5,477 nt of DNA from Pelobacter sp. UBA5610 (GCA_002424645.1 DIKU01000142.1:17414-22890), one strand, 5' to 3'; shown: positions 1 through 5,477, numbered from the stretch's first letter. Numbers and translations are program-made. Notes: generated by a model not told the origin, from the letters alone.

Positions 1-113
1 TTTTCAGCAGGGGTACGAAAGCCTTAAGTTTTGTTGGTACCTGATTTAAATGCATTATCACCAGCTTCAAATCCTCTTGAGAGTGATCCGAGAGATCTGA
101 TTTCTTCAGAAAG

Positions 114-126
114 TACTACCGTAGTA
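114..126. repeat. Perfect 13-bp palindrome TACTAC-C-GTAGTA
   Basis: The arms TACTAC (114-119) and GTAGTA (121-126) are exact reverse complements around one central base. A one-base loop is too tight for an RNA hairpin without opening several pairs, so if it is functional it is more likely a site for a dimeric DNA-binding protein. No promoter or gene start is visible next to it, so a chance palindrome in AT-rich DNA is a real alternative. Confidence 0.3.
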
Positions 127-184
127 AACGAAATCTATTTTTCAGCAAGTCATCGGTTGCATTTGCCAGATGAATCCGCCAAAT

Positions 185-219
185 AAAAAACCTGCCAAAT
201 CAGTGCAAAAGATTGACAG
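185..219 (-). terminator. Probable Rho-independent terminator of the sigma-54 regulator
   Basis: Read on the minus strand, CTGTC (219-215) and AATC (214-211) form the 5' side of a stem. A 9-base loop (210-202) follows, then GATT (201-198), one bulged T (197) and GGCAG (196-192). This gives nine pairs, including one G-U, and is followed by G and six T residues (190-185). It lies about 95 bases beyond the TGA of the minus-strand regulator and has the correct orientation to end its transcript. The stem is only moderately GC-rich and carries a bulge, so its efficiency is uncertain. Confidence 0.5.
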
Positions 220-314
220 CTTTTTGGGGTTCCGACAAGTTGTAGAGATGGTGCAAATAATCGAATTTAAACGGTATTTAGATAAATTTACGACTGTCTG
301 TAAAAGGTGAAAAC

Positions 315-3137
315 TCAGGCGATCTTGATCGTCTTGTAGAGGAAGTTCTTGAATTTGTAGAACAGGCGACGGTCCTCGCCGTCGCCGTTGGCATTGTCGC
401 AGGCGCGCAGGACTTCGGCTATCTGCGGCATGCTGCCGGCACCGCGCGTCCGCGCCAGTTCCACCACTTCGGAGACCACATCCCGCGAGATGCGTTTTTC
501 GGTATAGGGCGTATGCAGGCCGGACCAGAAATCCTCTTCGCCGCGTACGATGCGGTCGAGAATGTCCTGTGCCACCTGGCTTGTGAGTTTTTTTGCCGAT
601 TGATCTTCACCGCGCTGGCCGAGGGATGCCAGCACGCGGGCGATATCCGCCTCGTCGATATTGCGTCCTTTGTGGAAGAACAGGGCGCGCACCAGGATGG
701 TGCGCAGTTCCCGGATGTTGCCGACGAAGTGGTGCTGGGCCAGTAACTGCTGCGCGCCGCGGCTCAGTACCGGGGCTTCCTGTTCGGCTTCTTCCGGTTT
801 TTTATATACCTGGTGCAGCTTGCCGAGGAAATGCAGCGCCAGGTCGGGGATATCTTCGCGCCGTTCGTTGAGGGACGGCACTTCAATGGCCAGCTCCGAC
901 AGGCGGTGATACAGATCCTCGCGAAACCGCCCCTCGCGGATCAGCTGGCCCAGATCCCGGTTGGTGGCCGCAACCAGCAGCACCCGGGCGTAGCGGGTAT
1001 GGTTCTCGCCGAGGCGCACGAAACCGCCGTTGTCGAGAAACCGCAGCAGCTGTACCTGGGTCTTGGGGTCGGCGTCGCCGATTTCATCGAGGAACACCAG
1101 CCCGCCGTGCGCTTCTTCGAGAATCCCCTTGCGGTCCGCATGGGCTCCGGTAAAGGCGCCGCGCTTGTGGCCGAACAGCTCGGAGTAAGTCAACTCTCCG
1201 CTGTAGGCGGCGATGTTGGTCTTTTTCACCGGCAATTCGCTCTTGCCGTCGATGTTCTGCTGGTACATCTGGTTAAGCCGCGAGTAGATGTTATTGAACA
1301 GAAACTCCTTGCCGCTGCCGGTATCCCCGGTAATCAGGATGGAGGGCAGCCCCAGGGTCGCTTCCTGCACATCGCTGTTGAACCACATGGTGATGCGATT
1401 GAACAGCGGCGGCGTGATCCCCTGGATGAAGGCGACGATATCGTTGGCCTTGGCCGAATTGCCGATGATGTTGCCGAGCTTGTAGGACGAAACGTTGGGG
1501 TCCTTGTAGCCGAAATCCCCACCCAGGCGACTGACCTCGCCGGTCAGTTTCTCGATGTAGAGCAGATCCGACACGTGGCGGGCGATCATGCGACTGATGA
1601 TCTGCAGGATGCGCTTGTGCTCGTCGGTGAAGTAGTAGGGGCGCAGGCTGTCCATGCAGATGATGGCGATGACCTCGTCGTCGCAGACCACCGGTACGCC
1701 CAGCTCGCTTTTGATGATATCGGTGACTTCGTGGTAAAAGCCGCCGGTGCGCTTTTCCTCAAGGGTATCCGATACCATGTAGGGGCGGCCGGTCTGAGCC
1801 ACGTAGCCGGTCAAACTGCGCTGTTCCGGGGGGAGATCGGTGCTGCCGACGCGTAGCGGCGGGATATATTTTTTGAGGCGCTGCTTGCTCTTGGCGCCCA
1901 CCAGCTTGCCATCCGGTTCTTCCACCACCAGCCATCGTTCATTTTGTTCTCTGCGTACCAGGGCGATGCTGCCGGTGTCGGCACCGATGAGTTCGGTCGC
2001 CTTGGACAATACCCGGCTGAGAAAAGACGGCAGCCCCTCGAGCTTTTCGTGCAACAGATCGTTGATCTCCGACAGCACCTTGATCTCGACATGCTCGTCG
2101 CCGATCTCCTGGATGACCCGCTGGGCCATTTCGGCGTGGGCTTCCAGCAGGCCCTTTTCAAAGTCGCTGAAGCGGTGGGTGCCGCGCGTGTAATAGTTAA
2201 CCAGGCAGATGATGCGGCGGGTGCGGGTATCGTAACGCGGCACCACGTACAACGATTTGAGACCGAGTTCTTCGGTGAGATAACGCTTCTGCAGCATCTC
2301 GGAGGACAGGGTGGGGAAATACAGCGGTTCCAGCAGGGTGTCGTCGACGATGACTCCGGTGCTGTTGATATAACGCGACAGCAGCGACGTGCCGGGGCCG
2401 AGATGGATCAGCCGCTGGTTCTCGTAGGCCTGTTTGTCTTCCAGTACATCCGCGTAGGAGGCCAGGATCTGCAGGCATTCCTCGCTGCTGTCCGGGCCGA
2501 TGGGGGTCGGTACCAGTACGGCGGCCAACGCCAGCTTGTCGATGAGCTTGACGGCCGATTTGACCATGCACAGGGCCGCTTCCTTCTTCTTGGATTCATC
2601 CACCCAGCGCGACAGCACCAGCTGCTGGTGATAAAGCCGCGCCTGGTCGATGAAGGCCATGACGCCGTCGAGAAAACCGCGCAACTGGCGGGCCTGGGCG
2701 TCGCTGAGAACCTGTCCCGAGCGGCTGCTGTCTACCGCCAGCACCCCGACCGCGCGAGCGTGATGCACCAGCGGCAGGTGACAGGTAGCGCGGATATTGA
2801 AGGCTTCGGCCATCTGTCGCACGATAAGGTTGTCGACGGACGCGATATCCGGCATCTGCAGTTCTTCGTGGGTATGATAGACCTGTGAGACGGGGAACTC
2901 GGTGTTGTTGATGGGGAACGATCGTTCACGGATGGTGTCGCTCTGACGTCCCGTCGCCATGGCGCAGCTCAGAGCGCCGCTGGTGAGGTCCTCCAGATAA
3001 ATGCGGCAGGTGTTGCGTCCGGTCACAAGATGCACCGCCTTGACCAGCGCGTGCAGGATGTCATCCAGGCTTTCCTTGCCGAGAGCACTGATTTTTTCGG
3101 TGAGCAGTTTCAGTTGGGCATTTATAAAAGGGTCCAC
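315..3137 (-). CDS. Sigma-54-dependent enhancer-binding regulator with three GAF-type domains and a non-standard C-terminus
   Basis: This encodes a 940-residue cytoplasmic bacterial enhancer-binding protein, an ATPase that remodels sigma-54 RNA polymerase. The N-terminus reads as three GAF-type sensor domains, at roughly 20-165, 183-345 and 355-525; the middle one is the most divergent. The AAA+ domain (about 545-835) shows Walker A GDTGSGKE at 604-611, the sigma-54-contacting GAFTGA loop at 660-665, Walker B VFLDE with D684/E685, a sensor I-type ATNR at 724-727, the arginine-finger segment FREDLYHRL at 738-746, and sensor II GNIREL at 806-811. The intact motifs predict an active ATPase able to engage sigma-54. 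Two features are unusual: extra residues surround Walker A compared with NtrC, and the last 100 residues lack a clear Fis-type helix-turn-helix. No receiver domain is present, so ligand sensing by GAF is likelier than phosphorylation; the ligand is unknown. The start is GTG at 3137-3135, preceded by GGGGAGG and four bases. The gene diverges from the RCK/antiporter pair. Confidence 0.95.
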   Translation of the reverse strand: MDPFINAQLKLLTEKISALGKESLDDILHALVKAVHLVTGRNTCRIYLEDLTSGALSCAMATGRQSDTIRERSFPINNTEFPVSQVYHTHEELQMPDIASVDNLIVRQMAEAFNIRATCHLPLVHHARAVGVLAVDSSRSGQVLSDAQARQLRGFLDGVMAFIDQARLYHQQLVLSRWVDESKKKEAALCMVKSAVKLIDKLALAAVLVPTPIGPDSSEECLQILASYADVLEDKQAYENQRLIHLGPGTSLLSRYINSTGVIVDDTLLEPLYFPTLSSEMLQKRYLTEELGLKSLYVVPRYDTRTRRIICLVNYYTRGTHRFSDFEKGLLEAHAEMAQRVIQEIGDEHVEIKVLSEINDLLHEKLEGLPSFLSRVLSKATELIGADTGSIALVRREQNERWLVVEEPDGKLVGAKSKQRLKKYIPPLRVGSTDLPPEQRSLTGYVAQTGRPYMVSDTLEEKRTGGFYHEVTDIIKSELGVPVVCDDEVIAIICMDSLRPYYFTDEHKRILQIISRMIARHVSDLLYIEKLTGEVSRLGGDFGYKDPNVSSYKLGNIIGNSAKANDIVAFIQGITPPLFNRITMWFNSDVQEATLGLPSILITGDTGSGKEFLFNNIYSRLNQMYQQNIDGKSELPVKKTNIAAYSGELTYSELFGHKRGAFTGAHADRKGILEEAHGGLVFLDEIGDADPKTQVQLLRFLDNGGFVRLGENHTRYARVLLVAATNRDLGQLIREGRFREDLYHRLSELAIEVPSLNERREDIPDLALHFLGKLHQVYKKPEEAEQEAPVLSRGAQQLLAQHHFVGNIRELRTILVRALFFHKGRNIDEADIARVLASLGQRGEDQSAKKLTSQVAQDILDRIVRGEEDFWSGLHTPYTEKRISRDVVSEVVELARTRGAGSMPQIAEVLRACDNANGDGEDRRLFYKFKNFLYKTIKIA

Positions 3138-3141
3138 ACGT

Positions 3142-3148
3142 CCTCCCC
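3142..3148 (-). promoter_or_regulatory. Strong ribosome binding site that fixes the GTG start of the regulator
   Basis: On the minus strand GGGGAGG is followed after four bases (ACGT) by the GTG codon at 3137-3135. The match to the anti-Shine-Dalgarno sequence is very strong, although the spacing is slightly short. No in-frame ATG occurs until residue 60, which lies inside the first GAF domain, so this GTG is the most credible start. Confidence 0.8.
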
Positions 3149-3157
3149 GGAACCGGT

Positions 3158-3176
3158 TGAGTAATGTTTTTACTCA
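3158..3176. promoter_or_regulatory. Perfect inverted repeat TGAGTAA-N5-TTACTCA at the predicted regulator transcription start
   Basis: The seven-base arms at 3158-3164 and 3170-3176 are exact reverse complements around a 5-base spacer. The repeat begins four bases downstream of the predicted -10 box of the regulator promoter (3180-3185), so it covers the expected transcription start and ends ten bases short of the ribosome binding site. As DNA it is well placed to be a repressor or autoregulatory operator. As RNA it would form an AT-rich hairpin at the very 5' end of the regulator mRNA. The sequence alone does not separate these two readings. An 8-bp palindrome, AACCGGTT, adjoins it at 3151-3158. 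Confidence 0.5.
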
Positions 3177-3179
3177 CAG

Positions 3180-3209
3180 AGTATAACCTCAGGCTGGATC
3201 GCGAGTCAA
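3180..3209 (-). promoter_or_regulatory. Sigma-70-type promoter of the sigma-54 regulator
   Basis: On the minus strand TTGACT (3209-3204, 5 of 6 to TTGACA) is separated by 18 bases from TATACT (3185-3180, 5 of 6 to TATAAT). Transcription would start near 3173, leaving a leader of about 36 bases before GTG. The box strength and position suggest that the regulator gene itself is read by the housekeeping holoenzyme and does not depend on sigma-54. A perfect repeat, AAGGG-T-CCCTT (3209-3219), abuts the -35 box on its upstream side. Confidence 0.6.
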
Positions 3210-3219
3210 AGGGTCCCTT
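3209..3219. repeat. 11-bp palindrome AAGGG-T-CCCTT next to the regulator -35 box
   Basis: The arms at 3209-3213 and 3215-3219 are exact complements around one base. The site touches the upstream edge of the minus-strand -35 hexamer and lies between the two divergent promoters, where a shared regulator could bind. It is short, so chance is a reasonable alternative. Confidence 0.25.
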
Positions 3220-3239
3220 GGGTCGTTGCGTAGCCACGC

Positions 3240-3268
3240 TTGCGAAATAAGGTCAATGGACCTACACT
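3240..3268 (+). promoter_or_regulatory. Candidate promoter of the RCK/antiporter pair
   Basis: TTGCGA (3240-3245) and TACACT (3263-3268) each match the sigma-70 consensus at 4 of 6 positions, with an ideal 17-base spacer. A start near 3275 would give a leader of about 60 bases before the ATG at 3337. The spacer contains most of a perfect inverted repeat, AGGTC-AATG-GACCT (3250-3263), whose last base overlaps the -10 box; this could be an operator. The boxes are weak, so the promoter is tentative. Confidence 0.35.
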
Positions 3269-3275
3269 GAATGGG

Positions 3276-3301
3276 GCCGGTTCTTCAACGGTTTTACCGG
3301 C
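3276..3301 (+). repeat. Inverted repeat GCCGGT-N14-ACCGGC in the leader of the RCK gene
   Basis: Six-base, GC-rich exact arms at 3276-3281 and 3296-3301 flank a 14-base loop. The repeat starts almost exactly where the candidate plus-strand transcript would begin, so it could form a 5' stem-loop in the mRNA or serve as an operator. It has no U-run after it and is not a terminator. Confidence 0.3.
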
Positions 3302-3325
3302 TCAACAATCCCAGGTGCGCGTTCC

Positions 3326-3331
3326 AAGGAG
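3326..3331 (+). promoter_or_regulatory. Ribosome binding site fixing the RCK gene start
   Basis: AAGGAG sits five bases before the ATG at 3337. It decides between this start and the in-frame ATG at 3271, which lies at or before the predicted transcription start and has no comparable site. Confidence 0.8.
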
Positions 3332-3336
3332 AGTTT

Positions 3337-4818
3337 ATGGCTACCGGCAGATACGTCATCATAGGGGGCGGAAACATAGGCCAGAGGCTGATCCGGCTGC
3401 TTTCTCCCGACCGTGAACTGGTGCTGATCGACCAGGACCAGAAGGCCCTGGACGAGGCTCTGGCGCTACGTGGCAACGGTCTTGCGGCGGTGCTTGGGGA
3501 TGCCACCAGCCGCCTGGTCCTGGAGAATGCCGGTCTTAAAAAGAGCGATACCGTATTGATTACATCCACCATCGAAAAGATCAATATCGAGGTGGCCCGG
3601 GTGGTGAAGGACTATTTTGACATCCGCCAGGTATTCGCCATTGGGATTACCCGTGCGGGGATCGCCGCTATGGAGGAGCTTGGCGTCGAGGTGGAAAATA
3701 TTTTTTCCGTCAGCGCCATCGGTCTGCGCAACCGGCTGGAACACAAAACCAAAACGGTGCATGGCATCGGCCTGGGTAAAAACGAAATCCTTGAGGTGGA
3801 GGTCCACCCCAACTCGCGCCTGGCGTACAAAACCATCGGCAGTATCCGGCCCCGCCGCTGGCGTATCGGCATCATTTACCGGGATGAAGCCATTGTTGTG
3901 CCGCGTGATGATACCGTGCTTAAACCCGAAGACAAGCTGATTATTCTCGGCGATCCCCGGGTGTTGAAAACCGTGGCTGAAATGCTGACCTTCCGTTTTG
4001 TGCAGTTTCCCCTCGAATATGGTGACCGGACCCTGGCACTGCTGTTCGGAGACGAACCGGAAGCTTTTTTTGCCGAACTCGCCTACATTCTCAAAACATT
4101 TCCCATGGCGCAGGCATCGGTGGTTTCCTGCTCCTCCCGGCCGGACGATGGTGAACGTTCTCGCGCCTTATTGGCCGCACAGGGTCTTGGAAAACTCGAA
4201 ATGCGGCAGGTTTCTCTTGACGAATTGCTGGCCGATCAGGCAACAACTCTCGGCATTACCGGCAAGGTGGGGCTGGTGGTCCTGTCCCGGATGCATCTTC
4301 GGCGCGGTATGAAGAGCCCCTCCCTTGGCTATTCCCGGAAAAAGCTGCTGTTACGGCTCACTCAGGGCTTCCGCGCCCCGCTGATTATCAGCGATGGCAC
4401 GTTCCCTTATCAACGGATGGCTTTGCCATGCATGGTCGAAGACCAGATGCCGTCCAGTATGCAGACCGCCCTGGAGATTGCCGCGCCTCTCCAATTCAAT
4501 CTTGAGGCGCTTATCTGCAAACCGTCCGAATACATTGCCGGGGACGACGACTTTTCCGACTATGACAGCATGTGCAAGACCATCGACCAGCTTCGCCATA
4601 CGTACCGAACCGAAGTGCGGGAGAAGTTGCTGGAAGGCAATCCCATCATGGCTTTTGGCGAAGAGTTGAAGGGCCATCAGCTGCTTGTCGCCAATATCGG
4701 CGAGTGGCAAAAGCCACGCCTGCTGCCGGACTGGCTGAATCCCGATATCCCCTGGCATGTCGTCGACCGTGCCGGTATCTCGACCATGCTGTTGCCGGCC
4801 GACCAGGAGACCCTGTGA
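3337..4818 (+). CDS. RCK/TrkA-type NAD-binding regulatory protein with a USP-like C-terminal half
   Basis: This encodes a 493-residue soluble protein with no signal peptide or membrane segment. Residues 5-130 form an RCK-N (TrkA-N) Rossmann domain: GGGNIG at 10-15, Asp32 ending strand two (the usual NAD(H) preference), and GDA at 54-56. Residues about 140-215 match TrkA-C, another ligand-binding module. Residues about 228-355 and 358-493 each read like a worn universal-stress-protein fold, for example the GNP...LLVANIG...STMLLP pattern at 434-487, but the classical ATP-binding glycine motif is not evident. Such proteins gate K+ channels or cation/proton antiporters, and the antiporter gene three bases downstream is the obvious partner. 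ATG at 3337 is chosen because AAGGAG lies five bases upstream and the Rossmann strand begins at once. An in-frame ATG at 3271 would add 22 residues with no fold and no ribosome binding site. The RCK call is firm; the USP call is pattern recognition only. Confidence 0.9.
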   Translation: MATGRYVIIGGGNIGQRLIRLLSPDRELVLIDQDQKALDEALALRGNGLAAVLGDATSRLVLENAGLKKSDTVLITSTIEKINIEVARVVKDYFDIRQVFAIGITRAGIAAMEELGVEVENIFSVSAIGLRNRLEHKTKTVHGIGLGKNEILEVEVHPNSRLAYKTIGSIRPRRWRIGIIYRDEAIVVPRDDTVLKPEDKLIILGDPRVLKTVAEMLTFRFVQFPLEYGDRTLALLFGDEPEAFFAELAYILKTFPMAQASVVSCSSRPDDGERSRALLAAQGLGKLEMRQVSLDELLADQATTLGITGKVGLVVLSRMHLRRGMKSPSLGYSRKKLLLRLTQGFRAPLIISDGTFPYQRMALPCMVEDQMPSSMQTALEIAAPLQFNLEALICKPSEYIAGDDDFSDYDSMCKTIDQLRHTYRTEVREKLLEGNPIMAFGEELKGHQLLVANIGEWQKPRLLPDWLNPDIPWHVVDRAGISTMLLPADQETL

Positions 4819-4821
4819 ACT

Positions 4822-5477
4822 ATGGCTGAGCAACTGGTCACCCTCGTCATGGTGGTATTCGGGGCGGCTCTCATGCCTCTGGCGGCGAGGCGCCTTTCGG
4901 TGCCTTCGGCCGCGCTGGAAATCGTTTTCGGCATGGTACTGTTCAACACCGTGCTGGACCATCAGCCCGACTGGTTTGAATTGCTCAAAGAGCTCGGCTT
5001 GATCTACCTGATGTTCATTGCCGGCTCGGAACTGTCGCTTCGGGAGTTGAAGAGCAGCGGGCGGGTGCTGCGCTACCTGCTGATTCCCCTGCCGGCCTTT
5101 GTTTTTATGCCCCTGCTACTGCAGCTTATAGGATTGCCCTGGTATCTCGGCATCGCTCTGGCCATGATTTCGGCCGGCATCGTCATACCGGTGCTCAAGG
5201 AGTCGAACCTGCTGCAACTCCCCATCGGACGCGATATTCTTGGCGTTGCGCTGGCCGGGGAGCTGATTTCGATACTGGTGCTGACCCTGCTCGATATTTT
5301 CCACCGATACGGGCTGACGCCACATGCTTTGCTTGAACTGCTGAAACTGGTCGCCCTGCTTTGTGTGGCCGGATTGGCCCTGAAGTTTCTTTATCTTTTG
5401 GCTTGGTGGCACCCGCAGCATGTGGCCCGTGTCATGCGTAGCGAAGATCCCACCGAAGAAGGCATGCGCCTGGTCAT
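4822..5477 (+). CDS. CPA2-type cation:proton antiporter (Kef/NapA-like), 3' end outside the window
   Basis: The first 218 codons of an inner-membrane monovalent cation/H+ antiporter of the Na_H_Exchanger family are present; the family usually has about 380-450 residues of membrane domain. Hydrophobic segments lie near residues 4-22, 28-48, 54-72, 82-105, 107-127, 138-160 and 172-195. Typical family words are visible: PSAALEIVFGMVLF (28-41), ELGLIYLMFIAGSEL (57-71), and the discontinuous-helix segment ISAGIVIPVLKE (116-127). At the place of the ion-binding Asp-Asp/Asn-Asp pair the sequence reads Gly-Glu (146-147), so Glu147 is the likely carboxylate. ATG 4822 follows the RCK stop by only three bases, in the same frame. 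AGGAGA at 4805-4810 is rather distant, so translation is probably coupled. Transport of K+ or Na+ cannot be told from sequence. The linked RCK protein suggests K+ and pH homeostasis. Confidence 0.92.
   Translation, partial: MAEQLVTLVMVVFGAALMPLAARRLSVPSAALEIVFGMVLFNTVLDHQPDWFELLKELGLIYLMFIAGSELSLRELKSSGRVLRYLLIPLPAFVFMPLLLQLIGLPWYLGIALAMISAGIVIPVLKESNLLQLPIGRDILGVALAGELISILVLTLLDIFHRYGLTPHALLELLKLVALLCVAGLALKFLYLLAWWHPQHVARVMRSEDPTEEGMRLV

Larger units (their letters stand above)
1..314. other. AT-rich non-coding stretch downstream of the sigma-54 regulator
   Basis: This stretch is clearly more AT-rich than the genes beside it, and all six frames are broken by frequent stops. The only ATG-led frame I checked in detail (50-100, 16 codons) has no ribosome binding site. 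It contains a probable terminator (185-219), a perfect 13-bp palindrome (114-126), and three loosely spaced GCCARAT words at 165, 178 and 194. A perfect TTGACA hexamer lies at 213-218, but it has no good -10 partner and is better explained as one arm of the terminator stem. Nothing identifies the gene to the left of the window. The low GC could be ordinary intergenic DNA or the edge of an acquired segment; the sequence does not decide. Confidence 0.6.

Noticed and set aside
96..110. Inverted repeat TCTGA-N5-TCAGA
   Set aside because: Five-base AT-rich arms with no neighbouring signal; expected by chance.
213..249. TTGACA hexamer at 213-218 as a plus-strand promoter
   Set aside because: No -10 box at a workable spacing, and it forms part of the stem of the probable minus-strand terminator.
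287..304. Inverted repeat TTTAC-N8-GTAAA just past the regulator stop codon as a terminator
   Set aside because: Only five AT-rich pairs and no proper T-run on the minus strand; the structure at 185-219 is a better candidate.
813..1856. Long plus-strand open frame (347 codons) opposite the regulator AAA+ region
   Set aside because: It is fully antisense to a clearly conserved coding region, its product shows no recognisable family, and long antisense frames are expected in GC-rich DNA with strong third-position bias.
1944..2888. Plus-strand open frame (314 codons) opposite the GAF domains
   Set aside because: Shadow of the minus-strand regulator; low-complexity composition and no recognised domain.
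3219..3236. Possible sigma-54 (-24/-12) promoter with GG and GC ten bases apart
   Set aside because: Only the invariant dinucleotides fit; the flanking TGGCAC and TTGC words are not matched.
3271..3336. In-frame upstream ATG giving a 515-residue RCK protein
   Set aside because: No ribosome binding site at 3271, the extra 22 residues do not fit the Rossmann fold that starts right after the ATG at 3337, and a strong AAGGAG precedes that inner ATG.
4351..4962. Minus-strand open frame (203 codons) crossing the RCK/antiporter junction
   Set aside because: It overlaps the ends of two recognisable plus-strand genes, and its translation resembles no protein family I know.

Overview
The window looks like chromosomal DNA from a Gram-negative, probably anaerobic, deltaproteobacterial lineage such as the Desulfuromonadales (Pelobacter/Geobacter-like). 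This rests on gene style only: a multi-GAF sigma-54 activator, and an RCK protein paired with a cation/proton antiporter, in GC-rich coding DNA with strong Shine-Dalgarno sites. The taxon is an inference. I recognise no named gene, RNA gene, mobile element or CRISPR array.

Layout. Positions 1-314 are visibly AT-rich, hold no convincing gene, and contain a probable Rho-independent terminator (185-219, minus strand) for the next gene. Positions 315-3137 (minus strand) encode a 940-residue bacterial enhancer-binding protein. It has three GAF-type sensory domains, a sigma-54 AAA+ domain with an intact GAFTGA loop, and a C-terminal module that is not an ordinary Fis-type helix-turn-helix. Positions 3138-3336 form a divergent control region with a good sigma-70-type promoter for the regulator, a weaker candidate promoter for the plus-strand genes, and several small perfect inverted repeats at suggestive places.

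Positions 3337-4818 (plus strand) encode a soluble 493-residue protein. It has an RCK/TrkA NAD-binding domain, a TrkA-C domain, and about 270 residues that read like two degenerate universal-stress-protein (USP) folds. Three bases after its stop, and in the same reading frame, a CPA2-type cation:proton antiporter begins at 4822 and runs off the window end at 5477.

How the genes may work together. The plus-strand pair is most simply an antiporter and its separately encoded cytoplasmic gating subunit, which would sense dinucleotide and perhaps other ligands, for K+/Na+ and pH homeostasis. The divergent activator needs sigma-54, yet I see no -24/-12 promoter in the non-coding DNA here. It therefore probably acts on promoters elsewhere, while its own gene looks transcribed by the housekeeping sigma factor. 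Nothing here proves a new system. The most unusual elements are the regulator's divergent AAA+ domain and C-terminus, the RCK plus tandem USP-like architecture, and the palindrome sitting at the regulator's predicted transcription start.
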